From a bacterium (GTDB lineage: Bacteria; Vulcanimicrobiota; Xenobia; Xenobiales; JADMJV01): 64,000 nucleotides of DNA. Where the stretch lies: NCBI GenBank assembly GCA_018780265.1, contig JADMJV010000036.1, forward strand, positions 31,167 through 95,166, given 5' to 3'. The translations under genes and the position numbers were made by a program. The notes beneath the pieces are model-generated. The model worked only from the letters and a program-made list of their open reading frames with translations. It was not told the origin of the DNA and did not search any database. This document shows, piece by piece, positions 25,486-33,844 of this stretch (its first letter is position 1; every line of letters starts with the position of its first letter).

Positions 25486-27015
25486 TTACTCACCGGCGCA
25501 ACAGCCATCTGACAGCGAGCTCTTCAGGGCCTCTGATTTCAGGTAAAAGGTGCCGTTGGTGGCCACCTTCTCGCCCGCGTTTAAACCGTCTGAAACCTCG
25601 CGCCAATCTTTGCCCTTGGCGCCCAATACCACATGCCGGACGTCGAATTCGCCATGGTGGCGCGAAACGTACAAAGTGGGACGGCCACCGTGTTCCTGCA
25701 GAGCCGTCTCCGGCACCGTCAGCTTTTGCCGGCGAACCGCCGTGACCAAAGTGCCCTGCACATAATTGCCCGTCTTTAGCCAACCCTGCCGATTGGCTAA
25801 CGGCACCAGCACATATACGGCTCGAGTGGTATCATCGGAGCTGGCCAGAACCGAAGAGACGCGGCCGCGAAACGAGTGCCCGGGCGCGGACTCGGAGGTG
25901 AGCTCTACCAGGTCGCCGGTTTGCACCTGCGAACCGTATTTTGCGGATACCCCCAACCTGGCCCAAACCTTGTCCAAATTGACCACCGTAAAAGCCGCCT
26001 TCTCGACGGGGACAGTCTCGCCCAGTGTGACGGCCAGCTCTTGCACTCGCCCACCAATCGGTGTCACCAAAGCAATCCGGTCACCCTGAGAAGGAGCGCC
26101 ACCCATCAACCGAAGTCGGTCTAAAGCACTGTGCAGGCGCACGCGCGCCATTTCCGCCGCCGCCTGCGCTTCCACTAATTCACGCGAAGTCAAATAGTGA
26201 CCCGAGTAGACCTTCTCTTCACGGCTCAAAGCTCGCCTGGTGATAGCGGCGCGTTTCTCAGCCAGCACCAGGTCCCCTTGCGCTCCGCGTAGGCGAGCCT
26301 GACAGGCGGCCAGATCGGCTTCCGCCTTCTTGAGGTCAGCCAGAGTGCGTTCTCGGTCCTGACCGGACACCAATTCTTTCAATTCCTGATTGCGTTGCAC
26401 TTTGAGGCCCAATACATCGCGTTCGGCGGCGGAATGACGAAGAAGGGCTTGCTGTTCTTCTAAATGATGGCGGGCTTGATGGACGGCGCGCTCATCCTCC
26501 AACGCCTGGGAGCGCGACGCCTCCAGCTGGGGCCGGCCAAACTGGCCAAGACGGGCCAGTTGTTGTTGCCGAGCCAGATTGCTGTCTTGCGCCCGTGATT
26601 CAGCCACGGCCTGGCCGTAATCGGCCTGCACCTGAGCCAATTCGGCGCTTTCCAGAAGGGCCAGCGTCTGTCCGGCTTGCACCTGGTCGCCAATTTGGAC
26701 CAACAGACGCACCACTTTGCCAGTCACCTTGGGGGTGATCTTGGCGATTTGGTCGCCACCCGACTCAAGCGCCCCGCTCACGGTCAGGCGGTCTTCTACC
26801 GTGCGCAACTGAGCCGGTGCCACGCGAATCTCCGCCAGTTGCATCGCCTCGTCGGTGACCTTTACCTGGCCCGCTCTGCCGGCTTGATTTTCAGCTACCC
26901 CCATGGGGCTTGCGCTGGCAGTGAAGGCCGGCTGCGACGACTCGTTTTTGGGCCAGACGAAATAGAGGCCCAACACCAACACCGCCAGGGCGACAAAAGT
27001 GACCTGCTTGCTCAT
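25486..27015 (-). CDS. czcB: RND periplasmic adaptor (CzcB-like membrane fusion protein)
   Basis: ATG 27015 overlaps the outer-membrane factor stop (ATGA) and is preferred to the longer frame from 27060. The 509-residue product starts with one membrane anchor (FVALAVLVLGLYFVW), followed by an HlyD-like barrel-sandwich half (GKVVRLLVQIGDQVQAGQTLALLES), an unusually long alpha-hairpin of ~180 residues, the second lipoyl half and a beta-barrel. It ends SDGCCAGE, a Cys pair that may bind metal. It bridges the RND pump and the TolC-like channel. Confidence 0.92.
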   Translation of the reverse strand: MSKQVTFVALAVLVLGLYFVWPKNESSQPAFTASASPMGVAENQAGRAGQVKVTDEAMQLAEIRVAPAQLRTVEDRLTVSGALESGGDQIAKITPKVTGKVVRLLVQIGDQVQAGQTLALLESAELAQVQADYGQAVAESRAQDSNLARQQQLARLGQFGRPQLEASRSQALEDERAVHQARHHLEEQQALLRHSAAERDVLGLKVQRNQELKELVSGQDRERTLADLKKAEADLAACQARLRGAQGDLVLAEKRAAITRRALSREEKVYSGHYLTSRELVEAQAAAEMARVRLHSALDRLRLMGGAPSQGDRIALVTPIGGRVQELAVTLGETVPVEKAAFTVVNLDKVWARLGVSAKYGSQVQTGDLVELTSESAPGHSFRGRVSSVLASSDDTTRAVYVLVPLANRQGWLKTGNYVQGTLVTAVRRQKLTVPETALQEHGGRPTLYVSRHHGEFDVRHVVLGAKGKDWREVSDGLNAGEKVATNGTFYLKSEALKSSLSDGCCAGE

Positions 27016-28238
27016 CGTTGACTCACTCCCGTGGCGCCCCACGACCCGCCGGAAAGCCAAAAAACGTCCCAGCAGTGCTTTTGAAATTCGCTCTCAGCGC
27101 TGACACAATCGGCCACGCCCTCGCGGTAAGCCCGCTGCGCTTCCAGCACTTCGGTCAAGCTCAAGAGGCCGGCTTGGTAGCCACGCCGGGCCAGGTCGGC
27201 CTGGCGGGAAAATCGCTCCACCTGTCCGTGTAGTAAATCGCGTCTTTGGCGCTGGCCCAACATGGATTCCCAGGCCGCCAGAGCTTCCTGGGTCACCCTC
27301 TCCCTCTGAGCCTGGGCATCGCTCTCGGCCGCTTCGGCCTGGCGCATTCGTTGTTCGATGGCCGCGCCGGTCTGGCCCCAATCCCAAAGCGGAAAGGCCA
27401 GGCTCACGCGCAATCCTTGTTCTGCTCCGCGACCCAGACTGGAACGATAGGCTTCAAATTCAAAGTCTGGCGTCCGCTGACGGCCCAAGAGCTCGGCCTC
27501 GGCGCGATGAATCTCAGCCGACAGCTGAGCCACTCGAACTTCGGGACGCTGCTCCACCGCCGCCAGCAACCTTTCCCTATTGGGCTCGGGCAAGGACTCG
27601 TTTTGGGGCGCGGGTAACGAGATGTCTTGGTCGGGTGGGCGTTGTAGCAAGAGATTGAGGCGATGGAGTGCTATCTTGTGGTGCATGCGGGCCGTGGAGA
27701 ACTGGGCTTCCGCCTGCGACTTTTCGAACTCGGCGCGCACAGACTGATTTTCCGAAATCTCCCCCAATTCCAGCTTGCGCGCCGCGGCGTTTCGCAATTG
27801 GGCAGCCAGCTCAAAGCGCATCCGTTGCAATTGCTCAATCTCTTCCGCGGACCACAAGGAATAGTAAGCCAGTGCCGCCTGCTTTTCCAATTCATGCTGC
27901 TCGCTTAAGACGCGGGCGTCCTCCTGCTCGCGCTGCAATTGGGCTATCTTTGCGCGCAAGCCCGGTTGCCCTCCAATTTCCAGGCGCTGCACCAGGGAGT
28001 TGGCTTCCTCGCTGGGATCACCACGAGGGACGGACAGTCGCAACTGAGGATTGGGCTGGACGCCGGCCCCTCGTTCCCAGGCGGCGGCCGCCTCACGCCG
28101 CAATAGGGCCGCTTTGAGGGCCGGATGCTGTTCCTGCAGCAACCGCAGAACCTCACCGAAAGAAAGCGTCGGCTGGGCCGGGCAGGCTAAGGCCAGACCC
28201 AACCACACCCCGAGGACTCTGGACAGCACGGGACTCAC
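27012..28238 (-). CDS. czcC: TolC-like outer-membrane efflux factor (CzcC-like)
   Basis: A 408-residue protein with a short signal (SRVLGVWLGLALACPAQP) and two repeats of the outer-membrane efflux domain, mostly long amphipathic helices with NPQLRLSVP near the start, as in CzcC/CusC. The listed start is GTG 28238, only 6 bases after the predicted -10 box, so the mRNA would be nearly leaderless; an internal GTG about nine bases later is an alternative. First gene of the czcCBA-like operon. Confidence 0.9.
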   Translation of the reverse strand: MSPVLSRVLGVWLGLALACPAQPTLSFGEVLRLLQEQHPALKAALLRREAAAAWERGAGVQPNPQLRLSVPRGDPSEEANSLVQRLEIGGQPGLRAKIAQLQREQEDARVLSEQHELEKQAALAYYSLWSAEEIEQLQRMRFELAAQLRNAAARKLELGEISENQSVRAEFEKSQAEAQFSTARMHHKIALHRLNLLLQRPPDQDISLPAPQNESLPEPNRERLLAAVEQRPEVRVAQLSAEIHRAEAELLGRQRTPDFEFEAYRSSLGRGAEQGLRVSLAFPLWDWGQTGAAIEQRMRQAEAAESDAQAQRERVTQEALAAWESMLGQRQRRDLLHGQVERFSRQADLARRGYQAGLLSLTEVLEAQRAYREGVADCVSAESEFQKHCWDVFWLSGGSWGATGVSQR

Positions 28239-28244
28239 GGGGGT

Positions 28245-28275
28245 AGAATAGAGTATCGAGTCACTAGAGTGTCAA
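28245..28275 (-). promoter_or_regulatory. MerR-type promoter with 19-base spacer
   Basis: On the minus strand TTGACA (28275-28270) and TATTCT (28250-28245) are separated by exactly 19 bases, the over-long spacer that MerR activators shorten by twisting DNA. The spacer contains CACTCTAGTG, with CACT/AGTG arms around the centre, the likely operator half-sites. It points toward the efflux operon and lies directly against the divergent MerR gene. The metal-loaded regulator should activate pump expression here. Confidence 0.85.
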
Positions 28276-28277
28276 CC

Positions 28278-28679
28278 ATGAAAATCGGAGAACTATCTCG
28301 CCGCACCGGCCTGGCGATTGTCACCCTGCGCTATTACGAGAATGAGGGCCTGATCGAGAGTCAACGCACCTCCTCCAACTACCGCGTTTTCTCCCCAGAA
28401 ATGGTCCAGCGCGTGCGCCAAATCCAGCGGTTTCGCGCGCTCAATCTCACCATCGGAGAGATGAAACGGCTGCTGGAATGGTCTCGTCAGCCGCGTGAAC
28501 GGTGTCTGGAAACCTGCAATCTGATCGAAACACACCTGCGCCAGGTCACCGAACGCAAAGAGTTCCTCATTGAACTCGAAGCAGAGCTACAGCGCCTGCT
28601 CGATTCATGCGCCAACGTCCAGGGTGAGGACTGTGCCATATTGAGGGATTTCTCCGGCCACGGTTTAGGCGGGGCTTGA
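28278..28679 (+). CDS. MerR-family metal-responsive regulator (CadR/ZntR/PbrR-like)
   Basis: From ATG 28278 (an in-frame GTG at 28269 is inside the -35 region, so less likely) the product has 133 residues. N-terminal winged helix with KIGELSRRTGLAIVTLRYYENEGLI, then a dimerisation helix. Metal ligands Cys76, Cys111 and Cys119 match the CadR/PbrR triad (77, 112, 119) by spacing, and Cys80 is an extra one. The CANVQGEDCAIL loop is typical of Cd/Pb/Zn sensors. It faces the czcCBA-like operon across the 19-spacer promoter. Confidence 0.92.
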   Translation: MKIGELSRRTGLAIVTLRYYENEGLIESQRTSSNYRVFSPEMVQRVRQIQRFRALNLTIGEMKRLLEWSRQPRERCLETCNLIETHLRQVTERKEFLIELEAELQRLLDSCANVQGEDCAILRDFSGHGLGGA

Positions 28680-28693
28680 CTTAGAAAGCGGAA

Positions 28694-31108
28694 TTGGGGC
28701 GAAGTGAGCCCTTGATTGAATCTACCCGTTGCTCGGCTTCGACTTTGATCGCGGACAAGGTTGATGGCGACACGAAGGCGATGCGTCTGGTTTGCCCGCC
28801 GGCCTTGTCGGGAAGTTTATACGATGCCACTTCTGCGCATACTTTTCCGCCTGCCCCGGGCGTTGCATTGAACGCCAGGATTCTCGTTCTGGAAGACGAT
28901 GAGGCCTTTCGTTCCATTCTGGTTCAGGCGCTGGAGCGACAGGGTCATCAGGTGGCCGATGTGGGCAGTGCGCTGGGGGCGGTAAAACTGGCCCAGCAGC
29001 AACCCTTCGACCTTGTCGTGGCCGACATCCGCATGGAAGGCAAGAGCGGCCTGGACGCCATCCAGGAGGTTCAGTCCCAGCAACCCGAGGTCAACAGTAT
29101 CGTGATAACCGGGTACTCCACCGAAGCCGACTCGATTCGGGCGGTGCGCCTGGGGGTGGCCGACTATCTCAAGAAGCCCTTTCCACTCCAGGTCTTTTTG
29201 GATTCCGTGGAACGAGTTCTGGCCCGCAAACGGGCCGAAAGTCGATCTCAAGATCAGCAACAGAATTTGCGTCGAAGCCTGCTGTGGGCGCTTCATCTGG
29301 TGGCCGGTCAGAGCGACCAGGAGGCCCGCCTGAGGGCCATGCAAGAGCGCCTGGAGCAGTTGGGCCAGCAGTTGGGATTGAGCGGCGCGCGCACCGAGGA
29401 ATTGTGTCTGGCTTTTTTGTGGGACCAGTTGGAGCAGGCCGGCCACACCTGCCCCGACTATGTGCGTGCCTGTCTCCCTGAGAGCGCCGCCCAATTGCTG
29501 ACCGGCCTGAGCGACGCCCACTCGGTCGAGGGGCAACTGGTTCGTGCCGTGCTTGGCCAGGAGGGGGTAGGACCGCTGGTTTTGCAAGCCTTGGAAGAGG
29601 TGCGCAGCGGCGCCCAACCGGCTCTGCGTCGCACCCACCAATCGCTGCGCAGTTTGTTGGCGCTGGCCCGGGCTCTGGCCGAGGGCGGCAAAGGGGACGA
29701 GGCCGGCGAAGCCTACAGCCATGTTCTCGAACTGGAGCCCCTGGCCTCGCGTGAATCGATGGAGGCCTGTCTGGGGCTGGCTCGTCTACACCGGCGCGCC
29801 AATCAACCCTCCGAAGTGCGCCGCTATGGCGAGCAGGCGTATCAAATCGCCACCAGGCTCGGTCCGGTCACGGCTGGCTGGGTGGCTTTGCGCACCTCTC
29901 TGCTGGCCGGCGAACCGGCCTGGAATGAACAGGCCCTCCGCCTGTTCCACCAGACCGAGGTGGCCAGCGGCGCCGCTCTGGCTCAACTGGCCTGGCGGCG
30001 TTTTGAGCCCGGGCTGGAAGAACAGGACCTCAACGCCCTGGCCGTGTTGCTGCAAGCCGAGAACGCCAGCCTGCTGCTGGAGTCGGTCGAGTGGCTGCTG
30101 CCCATTTTGCTGCACACCGGGGAGTCGCGGGCCGTGCTGGATCGAGCCTTGAGCGCCCTGGCGCGCAACGCCCCGGGCGAACTGGTTTACTTGATTCGCC
30201 AGGGCCAACTGCCGCCCGCCGCCCGGGCGCGGGCCACGTTGCTGTTGGGCGAACTGGACCTGCCCGAGATCCTCAAGGAATTGAGCATGGACCCTCAGGC
30301 CGAAGTGCGCCAGGCGGCCTCCCAGGCCATGGCCAGGGGCCAGGCGACCTTGCCCCAGCCGCTTTTGCGGTTGTTTTCCCTGGGACCGTTTCAGGTTTTC
30401 CGCGGCGAAGAGCGCATTCCCGAAACGGCCTGGAAGAGTCAGAAGGTTCGCTATCTGTTGGCCTGTCTGGCTGGCTACGGGCGGGTGGTGGCAGAAGATT
30501 TGCTGCTCGAATCATTCTGGCCCGAGGACGCCGAGAAGGGTAAACGCAATCTTTACACAGCCACCTCCTATCTTCGCTCCACCTTGGGGGCTCAGGCGGA
30601 CTATGTGGTGCGCACTCCGGCAGGACTGCAGATCAACCCTCAGTTGCCGTGCTGGCATGATTTGGCCGAACTCGAGAAGGGGTTCCACAAGAGTCAGCAG
30701 CAGCGTCAGGCGGGCCAAAACGAAGCGGCCCTGGATACCCTGAGCCGGGTGATGCAGCTTTACCGCGGTCCTTACCTGGAGGGGTGCTACTTGGAGTGGG
30801 CTGTGACCCGCCGCGATCAACTGGAGCAGCGAATGGTGGAGGGGCTGCTCTTTCTGGCTCAGGGCCGGCAGCGTCAGCAGCGCCACAGCGAGGCGCTCGA
30901 AGTGGCCCTGCGGGTGCTCGAACTTGACTCCTGCTGCCAGGAGGCCTATCGCCTGGTGATGCGCTCGTACCTGGACGGGGGCCGACCCGAGGAAGCCGTG
31001 CGCAGCTACCAGCAGGCCCGCCTGTTGCTGGCTAGCGAATTGGCCATGGAACCTTCCATCGAGCTGATGGAACTGCACCAACGGGCGCTACTCAGCTTGA
31101 ATCGGTAG
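28694..31108 (+). CDS. Response regulator with TPR region and SARP/BTAD output
   Basis: The frame opens at a TTG; the true start may be further in, since the receiver domain begins only at about residue 61 (ARILVLEDDE). Phospho-acceptor Asp111 is in LVVADIRMEGKSG. Residues about 190-550 are a long helical repeat region with TPR/HEAT-like character. At about 560-640 a winged helix of the OmpR/SARP kind (LGPFQVFRGEERIP ... LLLESFWPE ... LRSTLG) is followed by a BTAD domain (about 655-800; YRGPYLEGCYLEW and RLVMRSYLDGGRPEEAVRSY). So phosphorylation at the N-terminus would control a SARP-type activator at the C-terminus. A candidate kinase is at 36171. Confidence 0.88.
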   Translation: MGRSEPLIESTRCSASTLIADKVDGDTKAMRLVCPPALSGSLYDATSAHTFPPAPGVALNARILVLEDDEAFRSILVQALERQGHQVADVGSALGAVKLAQQQPFDLVVADIRMEGKSGLDAIQEVQSQQPEVNSIVITGYSTEADSIRAVRLGVADYLKKPFPLQVFLDSVERVLARKRAESRSQDQQQNLRRSLLWALHLVAGQSDQEARLRAMQERLEQLGQQLGLSGARTEELCLAFLWDQLEQAGHTCPDYVRACLPESAAQLLTGLSDAHSVEGQLVRAVLGQEGVGPLVLQALEEVRSGAQPALRRTHQSLRSLLALARALAEGGKGDEAGEAYSHVLELEPLASRESMEACLGLARLHRRANQPSEVRRYGEQAYQIATRLGPVTAGWVALRTSLLAGEPAWNEQALRLFHQTEVASGAALAQLAWRRFEPGLEEQDLNALAVLLQAENASLLLESVEWLLPILLHTGESRAVLDRALSALARNAPGELVYLIRQGQLPPAARARATLLLGELDLPEILKELSMDPQAEVRQAASQAMARGQATLPQPLLRLFSLGPFQVFRGEERIPETAWKSQKVRYLLACLAGYGRVVAEDLLLESFWPEDAEKGKRNLYTATSYLRSTLGAQADYVVRTPAGLQINPQLPCWHDLAELEKGFHKSQQQRQAGQNEAALDTLSRVMQLYRGPYLEGCYLEWAVTRRDQLEQRMVEGLLFLAQGRQRQQRHSEALEVALRVLELDSCCQEAYRLVMRSYLDGGRPEEAVRSYQQARLLLASELAMEPSIELMELHQRALLSLNR

Positions 31109-31116
31109 GTGCTCAG
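31087..31116 (+). repeat. Direct repeat, copy 1 (3' end of SARP gene)
   Basis: GCTACTCAGCTTGAAT, then C, then GGTAGG, then TG and CTCAG. It covers the last codons and stop of the SARP-type regulator gene. Copy 2 starts at 36170 and differs by one substitution and a two-base deletion. The two copies bracket the whole pilin/kinase/PilC block, see findings. Confidence 0.75.
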
Positions 31117-32807
31117 TAGGGGTTGGGGGCGTCGCGCCAGAGCAACACCCGGGACCGGTCCAGAACACCCAGCACTTCATTGGGATTGAGGTTTATGGTG
31201 AAGCGGTGATCTGGATCCGGGTATTTTCCGGAGAGTGTGTCCAGCAACCTTTGCAGGGGATCAGGACCGAAGGTGGCCTGATGCTCGGGGTCGGCATTCC
31301 AGTACCAATCCAGGTGAAAGGAATTCTTGGCGTAGGGTCCCCATATGGTGCGGTCCGAGTTTTGGATAAAGCTCTTGATCTCCTGGTAGTTTTTCAATCC
31401 GTGACCCTCGATGGGATCAGAAAGCTGAAGGGGACCGTCATTTTGGCCGACGTCATCGGAGCGACCGCGCAGCTGAACTTTGTAGCTCAGCGGCTGGCGC
31501 GTGGCCGGATCGCGTTCCTCCACGCGCACCAGGATCTGGACCGTGTCATCATCGCTCCAGTTGGGCAGTTCCACGCCTTCCACCAGGCTTATGGTCACCG
31601 GTGAGTTGAGCAGATTGACGTTATCCAGCTTGAGACCGCCCAGGCCCCGCGCGATGACGGCACCCAGCACGGTGATGTCGTCGGCCTCCACGGTGTCTTC
31701 GCAATAGACCAACCCTTGGAAAAAATAGGCATCCTGTCCGGCCCCACGCAGCACCACTTTGCCGCGTGACAGGACGGCCACCTGGTCGGTGGCGCGAAAG
31801 TCGGCTCCGCGTGACAGGTGTGTTTCGCCGCCGACGTAGATGGCGCCCGACCCGCTGATTCCTCCGTCTACCTGCAGGTCTCCCTTGACGAAAAGAACGC
31901 CCTGCGAGAGACGGAGCGCGCCCGTAATATGCAGGTCGGAGTCGCACTGAGCCGTCCACTCCACGGAGCAGTCTCCCGCAACCGTTGAGCCCAACATGTC
32001 TTTGCCAACCTGTGCCGAGAGTCGATTGAAGATGCCGTCCATGTCCAGTTTCGGCAGCGGTTGGGGCTCGTCGAATTCGCGAACCTCGCCGGTGACTTGC
32101 ACACCGGTTTCCAGATAGACGCCCCCGGCGGCGCCCACGTTGCCTTTGACCTGGGCGCCAGAACCCAGCATTACGGCCTTGTCGGGGTCGTTGGAATTGC
32201 TGAAGACATGGGAGGTTGACTTCTCTTCCGGCGGCATGTCTTGGTAGCGGCCGGGAAACTTGCTCGGGTCTTTGACCCCGGCCACCAGCAGAGCGCCACT
32301 GCTCACGATGGGACCTTCCGAGGCCAGCGCGCTGGGGAAAGGTGGGACGAAATAGAGAGCCTCCACCGTGCGGCGAATGTGACCGCATTGACCCGTGCCG
32401 ACCAAATGCAGGGTGTCCAGTGGGACCAGACGGTTTAGGGACCCGGACTGCTGGCCGGTTCCGTGGAAATTGTTCAGCGAAAGCGGCAGTTTTTCGTTGC
32501 GGGCGGTGTCCGGATGAAAACACACCGTTCCCCGGGTGTTGGCCGGATAGGTGGAACTGGTTACCCGGATCACTTCGCTGGAAAGACGACTTTGGCCGAA
32601 ACTCTGCTGCGGGCTTTGAACGACTGATAGGAGGGCCCGATGAATGGCCTCCTCGGCCATGTTTTTGGCGGCTTGCTGCTGATACTCCACGCTGGAAAAG
32701 TGCAGATGCTGAGTGGCTCCCGTGACCAGGGTCAGGATGAAGACCGCGAATACCGTCATGGCCACCACATAACTGCCGACCGTGGCCCCTCGTGTGTACC
32801 GACTCAT
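31113..32807 (-). CDS. PilX-like large pilin/adhesin
   Basis: A 564-residue protein starting MSRYTRGATVGSYVVAMTVFAVFILTLVTGA, a basic leader and hydrophobic helix as in PilX-like minor pilins, here lacking Glu5. A helix with QQQAAKNMAEEAIHRAL follows. The middle (about 170-400) has repeated beta-helix-like turns, e.g. GSGAQVKGNVGAAGG, GSGAIYVGGETHLSRG, AVIARGLGGLKLD, similar in style to the gene at 12330. Likely surface-exposed at the pilus tip. It diverges from the next pilin gene, whose ribosome site lies about 45 bases beyond its start. Confidence 0.75.
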   Translation of the reverse strand: MSRYTRGATVGSYVVAMTVFAVFILTLVTGATQHLHFSSVEYQQQAAKNMAEEAIHRALLSVVQSPQQSFGQSRLSSEVIRVTSSTYPANTRGTVCFHPDTARNEKLPLSLNNFHGTGQQSGSLNRLVPLDTLHLVGTGQCGHIRRTVEALYFVPPFPSALASEGPIVSSGALLVAGVKDPSKFPGRYQDMPPEEKSTSHVFSNSNDPDKAVMLGSGAQVKGNVGAAGGVYLETGVQVTGEVREFDEPQPLPKLDMDGIFNRLSAQVGKDMLGSTVAGDCSVEWTAQCDSDLHITGALRLSQGVLFVKGDLQVDGGISGSGAIYVGGETHLSRGADFRATDQVAVLSRGKVVLRGAGQDAYFFQGLVYCEDTVEADDITVLGAVIARGLGGLKLDNVNLLNSPVTISLVEGVELPNWSDDDTVQILVRVEERDPATRQPLSYKVQLRGRSDDVGQNDGPLQLSDPIEGHGLKNYQEIKSFIQNSDRTIWGPYAKNSFHLDWYWNADPEHQATFGPDPLQRLLDTLSGKYPDPDHRFTINLNPNEVLGVLDRSRVLLWRDAPNPY

Positions 32808-32862
32808 AAAAGCGAGTATAGCACATCAGGGGATCCTGGCCACGCCCGTCGAAGGAGCAGAG

Positions 32863-33267
32863 ATTCGAAATCGGGGTATCTCATTGATCGAAGCCGTGAT
32901 CGCCGTCACCTTGTTGGCTCTGGCCACCATCGTGGCGATTGGATCATTGCCGACTTTGACCGTTCTGAGCAATCGCGGGCGCTGCCATGTGGCCGCTTCC
33001 GAACTGGCCCAGTCGCTGCTCGAGCAGCAGAGGGGTAAACCCTGGTCGAGCTTGCCAGTGCCTCCCGCCCATATTGACTTGGAGCCGGTGGTCCTGCCTG
33101 GCACCGGCATAGAATTTCGCCCCATTCTCGACGTCTACCAGGTGGATACTCCGGTTCCGGTGGACCCGCAAAATCTACGGCATCTGGTCGTCACCGTAGG
33201 CTGGTTAGAAAATGGCGCGCGCAAACAACTCCACCACGAGATTAGCCTTGTCCGGCTGCAACACTAG
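32863..33267 (+). CDS. Prepilin-like protein (PilV type), possibly ATT start
   Basis: The pilin leader RNRG-ISLIEAVIAVTLLALATIVAIG (cleavage after Gly, Glu5 present) sits immediately after a strong GAAGGAG (32851-32857). The codon at the right spacing is ATT 32863, giving M-R-N-R-G, an ideal short leader. Conventional starts exist only upstream at ATG 32782 or GTG 32794, inside the divergent gene and without a ribosome site; those would add ~25 unsuitable residues. I place the start at ATT, a rare but known initiator. About 134 residues; ends HEISLVRLQH. Overlaps the next gene by 56 bases. Confidence 0.75.
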   Translation: MRNRGISLIEAVIAVTLLALATIVAIGSLPTLTVLSNRGRCHVAASELAQSLLEQQRGKPWSSLPVPPAHIDLEPVVLPGTGIEFRPILDVYQVDTPVPVDPQNLRHLVVTVGWLENGARKQLHHEISLVRLQH

Positions 33268-33844
33268 AGCTTTTACGCTCTTAGAAGTTCTGGTGGCGAG
33301 CAGCCTGGCTGCGATGGGATTTTTTTTGGTGCTCAGCCTGCTCATTCGCGTTTCCGGGGTAGTACAACGCGTGGTGACCGTGAGTTCCCTTCAACAGAAC
33401 TGCAAAATTGCCACCCAGCGTGTGATCGCCACGGCCGAACGATGTGATGTGGGAGGCGTTTCCTTCGTGCAAGATCCCGCCTTAACGGCGATCGCTTTGC
33501 ACCCGGTGGAGGAGGTCACGGCCACGGCCCACAAACGCTACGAACAAACCCTGACCCTGTATTGCTGGACGCGGGCCCGGCAGACGTTGGAGGAAATCCA
33601 CACGGCCCCGTTGGCTGACCCCGACCGCTGGCAGCCGCACAAGCTTACGGGGGACGAGATCGGCCTGGCTTCACTGCGTCCGCCCACACGGGTGCTGTCG
33701 CGCACCGTCACAGACATGCAACTCTACTCGGCAGACGGCAACTGCCCCATTCGCATGCGGCTGGACTTTGGCGCCAATGCGCCGGGATTTGGCACTCAGA
33801 CGGTGCGCGTGGAGCGCCACTTAAACGTGCATAACGTTCTGTGA
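33212..33844 (+). CDS. Prepilin-like protein (PilW/GspJ type)
   Basis: A 210-residue prepilin whose leader ends NTRA-FTLLEVLVASSLAAMGFFLVLSLLIRVSG. The residue before the cleavage site is Ala, not the usual Gly; the rest, with Glu5, is canonical. The leader is rather long (about 20 residues), so a later start is possible. The periplasmic domain contains Cys residues at SLQQNCK, AERCDV and LYCW. It overlaps the previous gene in another frame and its TGA is overlapped by the GTG of the kinase gene (GTGA 33841). Confidence 0.8.
   Translation: MARANNSTTRLALSGCNTRAFTLLEVLVASSLAAMGFFLVLSLLIRVSGVVQRVVTVSSLQQNCKIATQRVIATAERCDVGGVSFVQDPALTAIALHPVEEVTATAHKRYEQTLTLYCWTRARQTLEEIHTAPLADPDRWQPHKLTGDEIGLASLRPPTRVLSRTVTDMQLYSADGNCPIRMRLDFGANAPGFGTQTVRVERHLNVHNVL

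Noticed and set aside
31621..32826. 401-residue minus-strand frame overlapping the PilX-like gene
   Set aside because: Same strand, other frame; very Arg/Gly/Ser-rich product; the PilX-like frame has a plausible membrane leader and repeats.
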